Shown: in pieces, positions 1 through 10,897 of the stretch
Layout: the number at the start of each line of letters is the position of its first letter
Numbering within the stretch: position 1 is the first letter of the stretch
NCBI GenBank assembly: GCA_001295905.1
Contig: LJHT01000003.1
Span: 28,387 to 92,386 of the forward strand
Source of the DNA: a beta proteobacterium AAP51
GTDB taxonomy: Bacteria; Pseudomonadota; Gammaproteobacteria; Burkholderiales; Burkholderiaceae_C
Length of the DNA: 64,000 nt
Reading direction: 5' to 3'
Position numbers and translations under genes: made by a program
The notes under the pieces: model-generated
Database searches by the model: none
The model's input: the letters and a program-made list of their open reading frames with translations, nothing else
What the model was told of the DNA's origin: nothing

Positions 1-1689
<1,689 letters not shown>

Positions 1690-1690
1690 C

Positions 1691-1713
1691 CCCGGCCTTG
1701 TCTGAAGGCCGGG
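1691..1713. terminator. Bidirectional hairpin terminator between argG and the response regulator
   Basis: A perfect 9-bp stem (CCCGGCCTT / AAGGCCGGG) closes a 5-base loop. It begins two bases after the argG stop and lies 20 bases from the stop of the convergent response-regulator gene. There is no clear T tract on either side, so its role as an intrinsic terminator is inferred from position and stem strength. Confidence 0.6.
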
Positions 1714-1732
1714 CTCGAGCCCAGGCCGAGGG

Positions 1733-2623
1733 CTACATGCCCTTGAACAGATGGGCGTACAGCCGGCTGGCCGTGAGCTTCTCGGGCCGGCCGCGCAGCG
1801 TCAGCGTGACCTTGCCCGACTCTTCGCGTTTGGCCACGGTGATGGCGCGGGCCTGCACCACGGTGCCACGGTGCACCTGCCAGAACTGCGCCGGGTCCAG
1901 CTGCGGCAGCAGCTCTTTCAGCGAAGCGCGCACCAGGTGTTCACGCTCGGCGGTGACCACGCGCACGTACTTGTCGGCCGCCTCGAAGTACAGCACCTCG
2001 GCCACCGGCACCATGTGCACCAGGTTGCCCACCTGGGCCTGGATGACCTCCAGCCGCGGCGGAGCTCTGCCGCCCGCTGCCGGCGCGCTGCCCAGCAGCG
2101 CGCGCAGCTGCTGCACGGCGGCCTGCAGCGCAGCGTCTGGCGCCAGCGCATCAGGCGCTGGGGCCCCAGGCAGCGCGGCTGCTGTGCTGCCGGCCCGTGC
2201 GCTGCGGCGGTCGGCCAGGCGGGCCTGCAGGCGCGCCACGCAGGCCGCCAGGCGGCTGCGTTCCACGGGCTTGACGAGGTAATCCACCGCCTGCGCTTCG
2301 AAGGCCTGCAGCGCGTAGTCGTCGTAGGCGGTGACGAAGACCAGCAGCGGAAAGGGCGCTGCACCCGCTTCGCCTGACCCGGCTTCAGGCCAGTCTTCGG
2401 CCAGCGCCTGCGCGGCTTCCAGGCCGGTGCAGCCGGGCATGCGGATGTCGAAGAAACACAGCTCGGGCTGCAGGGCCAGCGCTTGCTCGGCCGCGCGCAG
2501 GCCATCGCCCACCATGGCCACCACCTGCAGTTCGGGCCACAGCGCGGCCAGTTCGGCGCGCAGGCCTTCGGCCAGCAAGGGTTCGTCTTCGGCAATCAGG
2601 CAGCGGGGGGCAGGGGTGTTCAT
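1733..2623 (-). CDS. LytTR-family response regulator
   Basis: Cytoplasmic transcription factor of a two-component system, 296 residues. The receiver domain (about 6-135) has the acidic pocket AEDEP at 11-15, the phosphoacceptor Asp59 in FFDIRMPG, the Thr of FVTAYDDYA and the Lys of LVKPVE. A linker rich in Ala and Pro (about 140-190) leads to a LytTR DNA-binding domain (about 192-296) with VLYFEAADKYVRVV and FWQVHRGTVV. It starts 6 bp after the stop of the upstream histidine kinase gene, so the two form an operon, kinase first. The LytS/LytT or AlgZ/AlgR type is clear from domain order; the target genes cannot be read from the sequence. Confidence 0.9.
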   Translation of the reverse strand: MNTPAPRCLIAEDEPLLAEGLRAELAALWPELQVVAMVGDGLRAAEQALALQPELCFFDIRMPGCTGLEAAQALAEDWPEAGSGEAGAAPFPLLVFVTAYDDYALQAFEAQAVDYLVKPVERSRLAACVARLQARLADRRSARAGSTAAALPGAPAPDALAPDAALQAAVQQLRALLGSAPAAGGRAPPRLEVIQAQVGNLVHMVPVAEVLYFEAADKYVRVVTAEREHLVRASLKELLPQLDPAQFWQVHRGTVVQARAITVAKREESGKVTLTLRGRPEKLTASRLYAHLFKGM

Positions 2624-2629
2624 CGGCCA

Positions 2630-3913
2630 TCAGTCCAGGGGTAGCGTCAAGGTGGCCAGCGCGCCGCCTTCGGCGTCGACGGCGGGCGTGAGTTGCAGGC
2701 TGGCGCGCGCGCCGTACAGCGTGGCCAGCCGGGTGCGCACCTGCTCCAGGCCGAAGCCGCTGCCGCCGGGGTGGGCAGCGCCAGCGGGGGCCGTGGCGGC
2801 CGCAGCCGACGCTGCCGCCGCCGCAGCAGCAGCAGCGCCCAGGCCCACGCCGGTGTCGCGCACCTGCAGCACCAGCTGCGGGCCGTTGGGCCCGGTTTCA
2901 CGCCGCGCGCTCACGTCGAGCCGGCCGCCTTCCACCTTGGGTTCCAGCCCGTGCTTGATGGCGTTTTCCACCAGCGGCTGCAGCAGCAGCGGCGGCAGCG
3001 GCAGCGTGGCCAGCTCGGGCGGCAGCTGCAGGTTCACGCGCAGCCGCGGGCCCATGCGCACGGCCATTAGCGCCAGGTAGTCGTCGGTGTGGTGGAACTC
3101 CTGCGCCAGCGGGTGCGAGGCCTGGCGTGAGGCCGCCAGCGTGGCGCGCAGGAAGCCGATCAGGCGGTCCAGCATGGCCTGCGCACGCTGCGGGTCCAGG
3201 CCGATGAGCACGCGCAGGTTGGCCAGGGTGTTGAACAGCATGTGCGGTTCCAGCTGGCTTTGCAGCAGGCGCAGCTGGTTCTCGGCGGCCTGGCGCTGCG
3301 CCGCTTCGGCCTGGGCGCGGGCGCTGCTCACGCGCTCGGCGGCACTGACCACCAGGATGAGCACCAAGGTGGCCAGCGCACTGATGACCAGCGTGACCCG
3401 GGCGCTGGTGCTGTTGAAGTTCAGCAGGCTGGGGGAACTGAAGCCGAAGATCGCGTCGGCCGCGGCCTGCCCGAGGGGCGGGCCGGCCAGCAAACAGAAG
3501 AGGGCCGCCGGCACCGTGCCGGTCCATCCTTCCAGGAAGGGGCCTGGCGAAGGCGCCAGGCGCCGCAGACGTCGCACCTGGTCGTACAGGGCGGCCTGGG
3601 TGAACCAGCTGAGGTCGTTCACCAGCGTGCAGGCCAGGCCGATGCACAGCGAGTAGGTCAGCTTCACCTGGAAACGCCCGCCATCCAGTGCCGTCAGCAG
3701 GGTGGCGATGCCCAGGCAAACGCCGAACAGCACCAGCGCCGTGCGCAGCAGCCGCTGGCGCCAGCGCGCCAGCGCGGCCTGCAAGGCGGTGCCAGGGGGT
3801 GGAGGCGGGGCGGGCGGGGCAGTCAAGGGCAGGGGGGGTGTGCGGGGAGTGGCCGTGGCCTGGGCAACCTCGGAAAACTTGGAAGACTTGGCAGTGCGCG
3901 AGGCGTTCAGCAT
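2630..3913 (-). CDS. LytS/AlgZ-type sensor histidine kinase
   Basis: Membrane sensor kinase paired with the adjacent LytTR regulator. From ATG 3913 it has 427 residues: a Pro-rich N-terminal stretch (about 20-45), about four hydrophobic segments (57-76, 85-105, 132-150, 172-192), a short coiled coil (195-220) and a His_kinase domain. The phosphoacceptor is His224 in QSQLEPHMLFNTL. The ATPase domain shows LVENAIKHGLEP (N box) and VRDTGVGLG (G1 box), interrupted by an Ala-rich low-complexity loop near the G boxes that is unusual for the family. The open frame extends upstream to 4066, but the extra residues are Arg-rich and look non-coding. Confidence 0.88.
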   Translation of the reverse strand: MLNASRTAKSSKFSEVAQATATPRTPPLPLTAPPAPPPPPGTALQAALARWRQRLLRTALVLFGVCLGIATLLTALDGGRFQVKLTYSLCIGLACTLVNDLSWFTQAALYDQVRRLRRLAPSPGPFLEGWTGTVPAALFCLLAGPPLGQAAADAIFGFSSPSLLNFNSTSARVTLVISALATLVLILVVSAAERVSSARAQAEAAQRQAAENQLRLLQSQLEPHMLFNTLANLRVLIGLDPQRAQAMLDRLIGFLRATLAASRQASHPLAQEFHHTDDYLALMAVRMGPRLRVNLQLPPELATLPLPPLLLQPLVENAIKHGLEPKVEGGRLDVSARRETGPNGPQLVLQVRDTGVGLGAAAAAAAAASAAAATAPAGAAHPGGSGFGLEQVRTRLATLYGARASLQLTPAVDAEGGALATLTLPLD

Positions 3914-4007
3914 GCCGCCAGTATCCAGGCGGTGCACGCCACACACAGCCCTGGCGCGACCAGACGTCGCCCGCCTTCGCCAGATGCCACCCTGGCGCCG
4001 CCGGGTG

Positions 4008-4523
4008 TCAGCCCCCGGCCGGCGCCAGCTGCGCGCGCAGCGCCTCCACGCGCGCGCGGTTGGCACCGCGGTCGCTGTAGCCCAGGCGCGAGGCCGAGCG
4101 CACCTGCACCACGTTGGCGGCGCTGTCGAACCAGAACTCGACGTCGTCGGTGTAGCGCATCAGGGGCGTGGTGTATTCGGCGCGCAGGTAGCCGCCCTCG
4201 GCCTGCACCACGCGCGCACCGGGCGTGGCTTCCACCAGGCTGCGCAAGCGGGCCAGGGTGCGGGCCTCGTCACCCAGGGCCGGCAGCGGCGCGATGCTGG
4301 CATAGGCCAGGCGCGGGTGCCCCGGCCACAGCGCGGCCTGGCTGCTGACGCTGTTGGGGCGTGTGGAAGGGGCCTTCAGCCGCCCGTCGCGCACGCCCAG
4401 GTCAGACGGCGCCTGGCCGGCCAGCAGGCCCAGGCGGCCGGCCGCCAGGCCCAGCAGGGCCAGCGCCAGCACGGCGAGCAGGGCGTAGACCATCCAGCGC
4501 AGCATCCGGGTGGGCACGGGCAT
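4008..4523 (-). CDS. DUF1499 family membrane-anchored protein
   Basis: 171 residues: one N-terminal membrane helix (about 10-33) followed by a globular domain with RPNSVSSQ, the family's usual 'RPN(C)VSSQ' entry, then YASIAPLP, LRAEYTTPLMRYTDDVEFWFD and RSASRLGYSDRGANRARVE. These are the conserved blocks of DUF1499. The usual Cys after RPN is Ser here. Its ATG overlaps the TGA of the upstream DUF853 ATPase by one base (TGATG), so translation is probably coupled. The molecular function of DUF1499 proteins is not established. Confidence 0.82.
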   Translation of the reverse strand: MPVPTRMLRWMVYALLAVLALALLGLAAGRLGLLAGQAPSDLGVRDGRLKAPSTRPNSVSSQAALWPGHPRLAYASIAPLPALGDEARTLARLRSLVEATPGARVVQAEGGYLRAEYTTPLMRYTDDVEFWFDSAANVVQVRSASRLGYSDRGANRARVEALRAQLAPAGG

Positions 4524-6088
4524 CAGCGGCGCTTGCCGCCCAGCAGCGAGCCGAGCACGCCGCGGATGATCTCGCGCCCCACCGCGGTGCCGATGCTGCG
4601 CACCGCCGAACTGGCGGCCGCCTCGGCCAGCCCGGGACGGCGCCCGCCGCGCGGGCCGGTGCTGCCGAAGAGCACGTCTTTCAGGCCGCCCATCAGGCCG
4701 CTGTCGGCAGCGGCAGGCGGGGCGCCGGGCACGCCTCCGGCCGCCACGCTGCCACCCCCGCCACCGGCCGCTGCAGCCGGCGTGGCCGGCGTCACCGCAC
4801 CGGGCCCGGCTTCGGCCCGGCCCTTGATCTTCTCGTAGGCCGATTCACGGTCCACCGTCTTCTCGTAGGTGCCCGCCACCAGGCTGCCGGCGATGAGCGC
4901 CTGCCGCTGCTGCGGCGTGATGGGGCCGATCTGGCTGCCCGGCGGCAGCACGAACACACGTTCGGTGACGCTGGGCCGGCCCTTGGCATCGAGAAAGCTC
5001 ACCAGCGCCTCGCCCACGGCCAGCTCTTGAATGGCGGTGGCCATGTCGCCAATCTTCGGGTTGGCGCGCATGGTCTCGGCCGCGCTCTTCACGGCCTTCT
5101 GGTCGCGTGGTGTGAAGGCGCGCAGTGCGTGCTGCACGCGGTTGCCGAGCTGCGCCAGCACGGTGTCGGGCACGTCCAGCGGGTTCTGCGTCACGAAGTA
5201 CACGCCCACGCCCTTGCTGCGCACCAGGCGCACCACCAGTTCGATGCGTTCCGTCAGCGCCGCCGGCGCGTCCTTGAACAGCAGGTGGGCCTCGTCGAAG
5301 AAGAACACGAGCTTGGGTTTTTCAAGATCGCCCACTTCCGGCAGCAGCTCGAACAGCTCGCTCAGCATCCACAGCAGGAAGGTGGAATACAGGCGCGGCG
5401 AGTTCATCAGCCGGTCGGCCGCCAGCACGTTGATGACGCCCTTGCCGTCCACCGTCTGCATGAAATCAGAGATGTCGAGCATGGGCTCGCCGAAAAACTG
5501 GTCGCCGCCCTGTTCCTCGATCTGCAGCAGGCCGCGCTGGATGGCGCCCACGCTGGCGGCGCTGATGTTGCCGTACTCGGTGGTGAACTGCTTGGCGTTC
5601 TCGCCCACGTACTGCAGCGCGGCGCGCAGGTCCTTCATGTCCAGCACGAGCAGGCCGTTGTCGTCGCAGATCTTGAACACGAGGTTCAGCACGCCGGCCT
5701 GGGTTTCGTTGAGCGCCAGCATGCGCGCCAGCAGCAACGGGCCCAGGTCGCTGACGGTGGCGCGCACGGGGTGGCCGTCCTTGCCAAACACGTCCCACAG
5801 CGTAGCCGGGCACAGAGTAGGCTCGGGCTCGGGCAGGCCGCGCTCCTTCAGGATGCCGGCCACCTTGGGGCTGAGCGTGCCGCGCTGCGTGATGCCGGTG
5901 AGGTCGCCCTTCACATCGGCCATGAACACGGGCACGCCGATCTTGCTGAAGCTCTCGGCCAGGGTCTGCAGCGTGATGGTCTTGCCGGTGCCGGTGGCGC
6001 CCGTGATGAGGCCATGGCGGTTGGCCAGGGCCGGCAGCAGGTGGCATTGAACGTCGCCGTGCTGGGCAACGAGGATGGGTTCGGGCAT
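4523..6088 (-). CDS. DUF853 / HerA-like ATPase (YjgR family)
   Basis: Putative nucleoside-triphosphatase of the HerA/FtsK-like superfamily, about 521 residues from ATG 6088, preceded by GGAG seven bases upstream. A further ATG at 6109 is in frame but less well placed. The N-terminal part has Walker [12 protein letters not shown]. Walker B is [12 protein letters not shown], followed by [39 protein letters not shown] in register with other DUF853 proteins. The C-terminus is a Gly/Ala-rich linker and a short basic tail ending SLLGGKRR. Escherichia coli YjgR is the named relative; its cellular role is unclear. Coupled to the DUF1499 gene downstream. Confidence 0.9.
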   Translation of the reverse strand: MPEPILVAQHGDVQCHLLPALANRHGLITGATGTGKTITLQTLAESFSKIGVPVFMADVKGDLTGITQRGTLSPKVAGILKERGLPEPEPTLCPATLWDVFGKDGHPVRATVSDLGPLLLARMLALNETQAGVLNLVFKICDDNGLLVLDMKDLRAALQYVGENAKQFTTEYGNISAASVGAIQRGLLQIEEQGGDQFFGEPMLDISDFMQTVDGKGVINVLAADRLMNSPRLYSTFLLWMLSELFELLPEVGDLEKPKLVFFFDEAHLLFKDAPAALTERIELVVRLVRSKGVGVYFVTQNPLDVPDTVLAQLGNRVQHALRAFTPRDQKAVKSAAETMRANPKIGDMATAIQELAVGEALVSFLDAKGRPSVTERVFVLPPGSQIGPITPQQRQALIAGSLVAGTYEKTVDRESAYEKIKGRAEAGPGAVTPATPAAAAGGGGGSVAAGGVPGAPPAAADSGLMGGLKDVLFGSTGPRGGRRPGLAEAAASSAVRSIGTAVGREIIRGVLGSLLGGKRR

Positions 6089-6144
6089 GGGCGCACTCCG
6101 CAGGGGCAAACTGGCGCGCAGTCTAAGCGGCCGCCGCGCCGGCC

Positions 6145-7023
6145 CTAAGCGCGGGGTTCAAGCCCCTGCAGGGCAGGCCGGCACCAGGTCTGGTCGGCCT
6201 CGGCCAGGCGGGCGAACCAGGTCTGGGCTTCGGCCGCCGCCTGCTGGCGTGTGCCCTCGTTGCCGGCCTTGGCGGCCACGCGGGCCAGGGCCTCCCAGCC
6301 GAAGAAGTGCTCCAGCGCCGGCGCTGCGGGTTCCTGCAGCTGCACACGGGCCAGGCAGGCGTGGGCATGGTCGTAGGCCGCGGCGTAATGGCCGGCGCGG
6401 GCATGGCACAGCGCCAGGCGGTAATCGGCCCGCTCCAATTCCAGCCAGGTGCCGGCGCGCGCCCAACTGCGGTGCGAAAGCGCGGCCGCATGCAGCATCA
6501 AGGCCTGCTGGGCCGGGCTGAGCGTGGCTTCGTCATGAAGCGCCCCGGCGGCGTTGTTGGCGCTGGCGGCCAGCGCGCGCACGGCGGGGTCGGTGTCGGG
6601 CAGGGCGGCGCAGGCGGCTTCGGCGGCCTGTAGCAGGCTCAGCGCGCGTTCGGGGCCGAAGTACGCCAGCTGGGCCGCGGTCAGGGCCTGCAGGCGGGCG
6701 TGTTCGCTGGCGGGGGTGTCGGGCGGCAGCGACAGCGTGCCGGCAGCCAGCTGCAGCACGGTGGCGTGGCGTTGCAGGGCCTGCGCGGTGGCGCCGCCGG
6801 CCTCCACCTGGGGCAGGGCGGCGAGCTGTCGCTGGAAGGCCAGGCCCTCGGCCCACAGGCCCAGGTGCTGGCCCTGCACGTGCTGCGCCAGGAAAGCCAG
6901 CTGGGCCACCTGCTCGTCGGTCTGCGCCATCGGCAGGCCCTCGGCCTGCAGGCTGGCGGCCACGCGGGCGGGCTGGCGGGCGTGGGTGTTCCAGGCCTCA
7001 TCGAGGTAGCTGTCGAAGCTCAT
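6145..7023 (-). CDS. Uncharacterised helical-repeat protein
   Basis: 292 residues starting [15 protein letters not shown] at ATG 7023. I recognise no named family. The sequence is almost entirely helical and Ala/Leu-rich, with recurring pairs of helices such as [27 protein letters not shown] and [25 protein letters not shown]. This looks like tetratricopeptide-type repeats. There is no signal peptide or membrane segment, so a cytoplasmic location is likely. It ends 57 bp from the DUF853 start on the same strand and is divergent from yebC. The open frame extends upstream over yebC on the other strand, but that extension is an antisense shadow. Confidence 0.65.
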   Translation of the reverse strand: MSFDSYLDEAWNTHARQPARVAASLQAEGLPMAQTDEQVAQLAFLAQHVQGQHLGLWAEGLAFQRQLAALPQVEAGGATAQALQRHATVLQLAAGTLSLPPDTPASEHARLQALTAAQLAYFGPERALSLLQAAEAACAALPDTDPAVRALAASANNAAGALHDEATLSPAQQALMLHAAALSHRSWARAGTWLELERADYRLALCHARAGHYAAAYDHAHACLARVQLQEPAAPALEHFFGWEALARVAAKAGNEGTRQQAAAEAQTWFARLAEADQTWCRPALQGLEPRA

Positions 7024-7153
7024 GGCGGGCAGGGGGGTGGTGGTGCTGGGCCGGCAAGCTAGCGGGGCGGGCGGGGCCTGTCCATCCCTCCGTGCCGGGT
7101 TGAACGCGGGCCGGCAGCGGGCTGGTGGGTGCAGCCTGGTGGGCGCAGGCGCC

Positions 7154-7173
7154 CCGGCGGCTAAAATCGCCGG
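7154..7173 (+). promoter_or_regulatory. Candidate yebC promoter: -10 box inside a palindrome
   Basis: A TAAAAT -10-like hexamer (7162-7167) sits in the loop of a perfect 6-bp inverted repeat (CCGGCG / CGCCGG, 7154-7159 and 7168-7173), 34 bp before the yebC ATG. No good -35 element is visible at 16-18 bp spacing. The AT-rich box stands out in this GC-rich DNA, which supports promoter function; the palindrome may be an operator or chance. Confidence 0.4.
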
Positions 7174-7200
7174 CTGTCTTTCCAAGGGTTGAAGCATTTC

Positions 7201-7926
7201 ATGGCCGGTCATTCCAAATGGGCGAACATCCAGCACCGCAAGGGCCGGCAGGATGAAAAGCGCGGCAAGGCCTGGACACGTGTCATCCGCGAGATCATGG
7301 TGGCCGCCCGGCTGGGCGGTGGCGACCCCGCCGCCAACCCCCGCCTGCGCCTGGCCATCGAGAAGGCCAAGGCGGTGAACCTGCCGGTCGATACCGTCAA
7401 GCGCAACATCGACAAGGCCACCGGCAACCTCGAAGGCGTCAGCTACGAGGAAATCCGCTACGAGGGCTACGGCATCGGCGGCGCCGCCATCATCGTCGAC
7501 TGCATGACCGACAACCGCGTGCGCACCGTGGCCGAGGTGCGCCATGCCTTCAGCAAGCACGGCGGCAACATGGGCACGGAAGGCAGCGTGGCCTTCCAGT
7601 TCAAGCACTGCGGCCAGCTGGTGTTTGCGCCGGGCACCAGCGAAGACAAGGTGATGGAAGTGGCGCTGGAAGCCGGCGCCGAAGACGTCATCACCGACGA
7701 CGACGGCGCCGTGGAAGTGCTGTGCCCCCCGGGTGATTTCGAGGCCGTGAAGGCCGCCCTGGAAGCCGCCGGCCTGAAGCCCGAGGTGGCCGAGGTGACC
7801 TGGCGCGCCGAAAACCCCGTGGAAGTGACAGGCGAAGACGCCGTGCGCATGCAGAAGCTGCTGGACGTCATCGAAGACCTCGATGACGTCCAAGACGTGT
7901 TCCACAACGCCGTGCTGTCCGAGTGA
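7201..7926 (+). CDS. yebC: YebC/PmpR family protein (TACO1 family)
   Basis: 241 residues with the family's invariant N-terminus [18 protein letters not shown], then [11 protein letters not shown], a central segment [16 protein letters not shown] and a C-terminal FHNAVLSE. It is a cytoplasmic protein; members have been described as transcriptional regulators (PmpR) and, more recently, as ribosome-associated factors easing translation of proline stretches. The start at ATG 7201 gives the canonical N-terminus; an in-frame ATG at 7189 would add four residues. purD begins 8 bp after its stop, so the two are likely co-transcribed. Confidence 0.95.
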   Translation: MAGHSKWANIQHRKGRQDEKRGKAWTRVIREIMVAARLGGGDPAANPRLRLAIEKAKAVNLPVDTVKRNIDKATGNLEGVSYEEIRYEGYGIGGAAIIVDCMTDNRVRTVAEVRHAFSKHGGNMGTEGSVAFQFKHCGQLVFAPGTSEDKVMEVALEAGAEDVITDDDGAVEVLCPPGDFEAVKAALEAAGLKPEVAEVTWRAENPVEVTGEDAVRMQKLLDVIEDLDDVQDVFHNAVLSE

Positions 7927-7933
7927 CCGCCGC

Positions 7934-9226
7934 ATGAAGGTTCTCGTCATCGGCGGTGGCGGCCGCGAGCACGCACTGGCCTGGAAGCTGGCCCAGAGCG
8001 AACGCGTGCAGCGTGTCTACGTGGCCCCGGGCAACGGCGGTACCGCGCAAGACGCCACGCTGCACAACGTGCCGCTGCACACGCCGCAGGAACTGGCTGA
8101 CTTTGCGGTGGCCGAGAAGGTGGCGCTCACCGTGGTGGGCCCGGAAGCGCCGCTGGCGGCCGGCGTGGTGGACCTCTTCCGCGCCCGCGGCCTGCGCATC
8201 TTCGGCCCCACGCGCGCTGCCGCGCAGCTGGAAAGCAGCAAGGCCCACGCCAAGGAATTCATGCAGCGCCACGGCATCCCCACCGCGCTGTACGCCACCT
8301 TCACCGGCGCGGCCGAGGCGCATGCGCATGTGAACAAGCACGGCGCGCCCATCGTCATCAAGGCCGACGGCCTGGCAGCGGGCAAGGGCGTGGTGGTGGC
8401 GATGACGCTGGAAGAAGCGCATGCCGCCATCGACGACATGCTGGGCAGCAATTCAATCGGCGTGCAGCACAACGCCGAAGGCGCCCGCGTGGTCATCGAA
8501 GAATTCATGCAGGGCGAAGAAGCCAGCTTCATCGTGCTGTGCGACGGCAAGAATGTGCTGACGCTGGCCACCAGCCAGGACCACAAGCGCATCGGCGACG
8601 GCGACACCGGCCCCAACACCGGCGGCATGGGCGCTTACTCGCCCGCGCCCGTGGTCACGCCCGATGTGCATGCGCGCGTGATGCGCGAGATCATCCACCC
8701 CACCATCAGCGGCATGGCCAAGGACGGGGTGCCCTACACCGGCTTCCTGTACGCGGGCTTGATGATCGACGCCCAGGGCCAGCCGCGCACGGTGGAATTC
8801 AACTGCCGCCTGGGCGACCCCGAGGCGCAGGTGATCCTGATGCGCCTGAAGAGCGACCTCTTCGAAGTGCTGATGCACGCCACCGACGGCACGCTGGACC
8901 AGGTTGAATTGCAATGGGACCGCCGCACCGCCCTGGGCGTGGTGATGGCCGCCCACGGTTACCCGGCGGCACCGCGCAAGGGCGATGCCCTCACCGGCAT
9001 GCCGGCCGGTACGCCCGACTTGCAGGTCTTCCACGCCGGCACCGCGCTGGACGGCGGCACGCTGAAGGTGAGCGGCGGGCGCGTGCTGTGTGTCACCGCG
9101 CTGGGCGATTCGGTGCGGCTGGCGCAGCAGGCGGCGCTGGCGGCCGTGCGGCAGATTCACTTCGACGGCGCGCAGTGGCGCAATGACATTGGCCATCGCG
9201 GGATAAAGAGCCCCCAGGCTCACTAG
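7934..9226 (+). CDS. purD: Phosphoribosylamine-glycine ligase (GAR synthetase)
   Basis: Second step of de novo purine synthesis: 5-phosphoribosylamine + glycine + ATP to glycinamide ribonucleotide. 430 residues, the normal length. The N-terminal nucleotide-binding motif is VLVIGGGGREHALAWKL, followed by VVGPEAPLAAG. The ATP-grasp domain shows KADGLAAGKGVVVA, TGGMGAYSPAP and VEFNCRLGDPEAQ. The start at ATG 7934 puts the gene 8 bp after yebC, so the two probably share a transcript. A palindromic element lies just downstream of the stop. Confidence 0.97.
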   Translation: MKVLVIGGGGREHALAWKLAQSERVQRVYVAPGNGGTAQDATLHNVPLHTPQELADFAVAEKVALTVVGPEAPLAAGVVDLFRARGLRIFGPTRAAAQLESSKAHAKEFMQRHGIPTALYATFTGAAEAHAHVNKHGAPIVIKADGLAAGKGVVVAMTLEEAHAAIDDMLGSNSIGVQHNAEGARVVIEEFMQGEEASFIVLCDGKNVLTLATSQDHKRIGDGDTGPNTGGMGAYSPAPVVTPDVHARVMREIIHPTISGMAKDGVPYTGFLYAGLMIDAQGQPRTVEFNCRLGDPEAQVILMRLKSDLFEVLMHATDGTLDQVELQWDRRTALGVVMAAHGYPAAPRKGDALTGMPAGTPDLQVFHAGTALDGGTLKVSGGRVLCVTALGDSVRLAQQAALAAVRQIHFDGAQWRNDIGHRGIKSPQAH

Positions 9227-9235
9227 CGTTCGCCA

Positions 9236-9270
9236 CCCCCCAGGGGGGCCGTCCGCCGCCGGCCCGGCGG
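9236..9270. repeat. Double palindrome (REP-like / terminator) after purD
   Basis: Two adjacent GC palindromes: CCCCCC-A-GGGGGG (9236-9248), and CCGCCG-gcc-CGGCGG (9256-9270). They lie 10 bases after the purD stop and about 70 bases before hemF. Similar C6/G6-centred palindromes recur in intergenic DNA of many Burkholderiales genomes as I recall, so this may be a dispersed REP-type element acting as terminator or mRNA stabiliser. Only one copy is in the window. Confidence 0.45.
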
Positions 9271-9338
9271 AGCCGGTTCCGGGGCGGGAAGCTTGATCTG
9301 TACTCTTTCATTCGGCCTTGCATTTAGCCTCTACGACC

Positions 9339-10256
9339 ATGATCGACACCATTGCGGTTCGCGCTTACCTGCTGGCCTTGCAGGAGAGCATCGTGCAGGC
9401 CATGCAGGCCGAGGACGGCAAGACCTTCCTGCGCGATGGCTGGCAGCGGCCGGCCGGCGGCAAGCTGGAGGGCGACGGTTTGTCGCAGCTGGTGGAGGAA
9501 GGCGGCCTGCTCGAGCGGGGTGGCTGCAACTTCAGCCACGTGAAGGGCGCCAGCCTGCCGCCCAGCGCCACGCAGCACCGCAGCGAACTGGCCGGCGCGC
9601 CCTTCGAGGCCCTGGGGGTCAGCCTGGTGATGCACCCGCGCAACCCGTACGTGCCCACGGTGCACATGAACGTGCGGCTGCTGGCGGCCTTTCCGGAAGG
9701 CAAGCCGGCCGTGACGTGGTTCGGCGGCGGCATGGACCTCACGCCCTACTACGGCTTCGAGGAAGACGCGCGCCACTTCCACCAGGTGAACGCCGACGCG
9801 CTGGCGCCTTTCGGGGCCGACAAGTACCCGCGCTTCAAAGCCTGGTGCGACGAGTACTTCTTTCTCAAGCACCGCAACGAGCCGCGCGGCATCGGCGGCG
9901 TGTTCTTCGACGACTTCAACGAAGGCAGCTTCGAAGAAGGCTTCGCGATGATGCGTGCGGTGGGCGACGCCTTCATTCCGGCCTACCTGCCCATCGTGCA
10001 GCGCCGCCGCGACACGCCCTATGGCGAACGCCAGCGCGATTTCCAGGCCTACCGCCGCGGCCGCTATGTCGAGTTCAACCTCGTGTGGGACCGCGGCACC
10101 CACTTCGGCCTGCACGGCGGCGGCCGCACCGAGAGCATCCTGATGAGCATGCCGCCCATCGTGAAGTGGCGCTACAGCTGGCAGCCTGAGGCCGGCAGCG
10201 AAGAGGCGCACCTGTACACCGACTTCCTGCGCCCACGCGACTGGCTGAACGAGTGA
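9339..10256 (+). CDS. hemF: Oxygen-dependent coproporphyrinogen III oxidase
   Basis: Oxidative decarboxylation of coproporphyrinogen III to protoporphyrinogen IX in haem synthesis, using O2; cytosolic. 305 residues from ATG 9339. Family blocks are all present: [89 protein letters not shown]. An upstream in-frame TTG at 9318 exists, but [11 protein letters not shown] is the better N-terminus. No strong Shine-Dalgarno is visible. It indicates aerobic growth. nadD follows 21 bp downstream. Confidence 0.97.
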   Translation: MIDTIAVRAYLLALQESIVQAMQAEDGKTFLRDGWQRPAGGKLEGDGLSQLVEEGGLLERGGCNFSHVKGASLPPSATQHRSELAGAPFEALGVSLVMHPRNPYVPTVHMNVRLLAAFPEGKPAVTWFGGGMDLTPYYGFEEDARHFHQVNADALAPFGADKYPRFKAWCDEYFFLKHRNEPRGIGGVFFDDFNEGSFEEGFAMMRAVGDAFIPAYLPIVQRRRDTPYGERQRDFQAYRRGRYVEFNLVWDRGTHFGLHGGGRTESILMSMPPIVKWRYSWQPEAGSEEAHLYTDFLRPRDWLNE

Positions 10257-10277
10257 AGCGCCACCGAATGCAGCTTC

Positions 10278-10895
10278 GTGATTAAGCGGGTGGGCCTCTT
10301 CGGGGGCACCTTCGACCCCGTGCACAACGCGCATGTGGCCCTGGCCCATGCCGCGCTGCAGAGCCTGGCGCTGGACGAGGTGCGCTGGGTGCCCACGGGG
10401 CATTCGTGGCAGAAGCACCACCGCGCGGCCAGTGCCGCGCACCGCGAATCCATGGTGCGCCTGGCGATGGCCGGCACGCCGGGCTTCACGCTCAGCCGCA
10501 TCGAGATGGAACGTGCCGGCCCCAGCTACACGCTGGACACCGTGCGCGAGCTGCATGCGGCCGAACCCGGCACCGAGTGGGTGCTCATCATCGGCCAGGA
10601 CCAATATGCCCGACTGCACACCTGGCGAGACTGGCCCGTGCTGCTGGGCCTGGTGACGCTGGCCGTGGCCAACCGCCCGGGCACCGGCCTGCAGCCCAGC
10701 CCCGAGGTGCAGGCCCATCCGCACCGCGCGGTGCCGCTGCCCATGCTGGACATCAGCGCCACCGACATCCGCGCCCGCGTTGCCGCGGGGCAGGACATTT
10801 CGCAACTGGTGCCGCCCGAAGTGGCGCGCTATATTGAAACCCACCGCCTGTACACAGGCACCGCCGCAGGCGGCAAGACACCCCACGGGAGCTGA
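10278..10895 (+). CDS. nadD: Nicotinate-nucleotide adenylyltransferase
   Basis: Adenylates nicotinate mononucleotide to deamido-NAD in NAD synthesis. 205 residues starting at GTG 10278. The HIGH-type nucleotidyltransferase motif is GLFGGTFDPVHNAHVALA, with SYTLDTV, ADVLIIGQDQ-like VLIIGQDQ, WRDWPVLL, and the C-terminal DISATDIRARV in place of the usual 'iSST.IR'. It lies in the conserved nadD-rsfS-rlmH order seen widely in bacteria. Its TGA (10893-10895) is followed after only two bases by the proposed CTG start of rsfS. Confidence 0.95.
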   Translation: MIKRVGLFGGTFDPVHNAHVALAHAALQSLALDEVRWVPTGHSWQKHHRAASAAHRESMVRLAMAGTPGFTLSRIEMERAGPSYTLDTVRELHAAEPGTEWVLIIGQDQYARLHTWRDWPVLLGLVTLAVANRPGTGLQPSPEVQAHPHRAVPLPMLDISATDIRARVAAGQDISQLVPPEVARYIETHRLYTGTAAGGKTPHGS

Positions 10896-10897
10896 AT

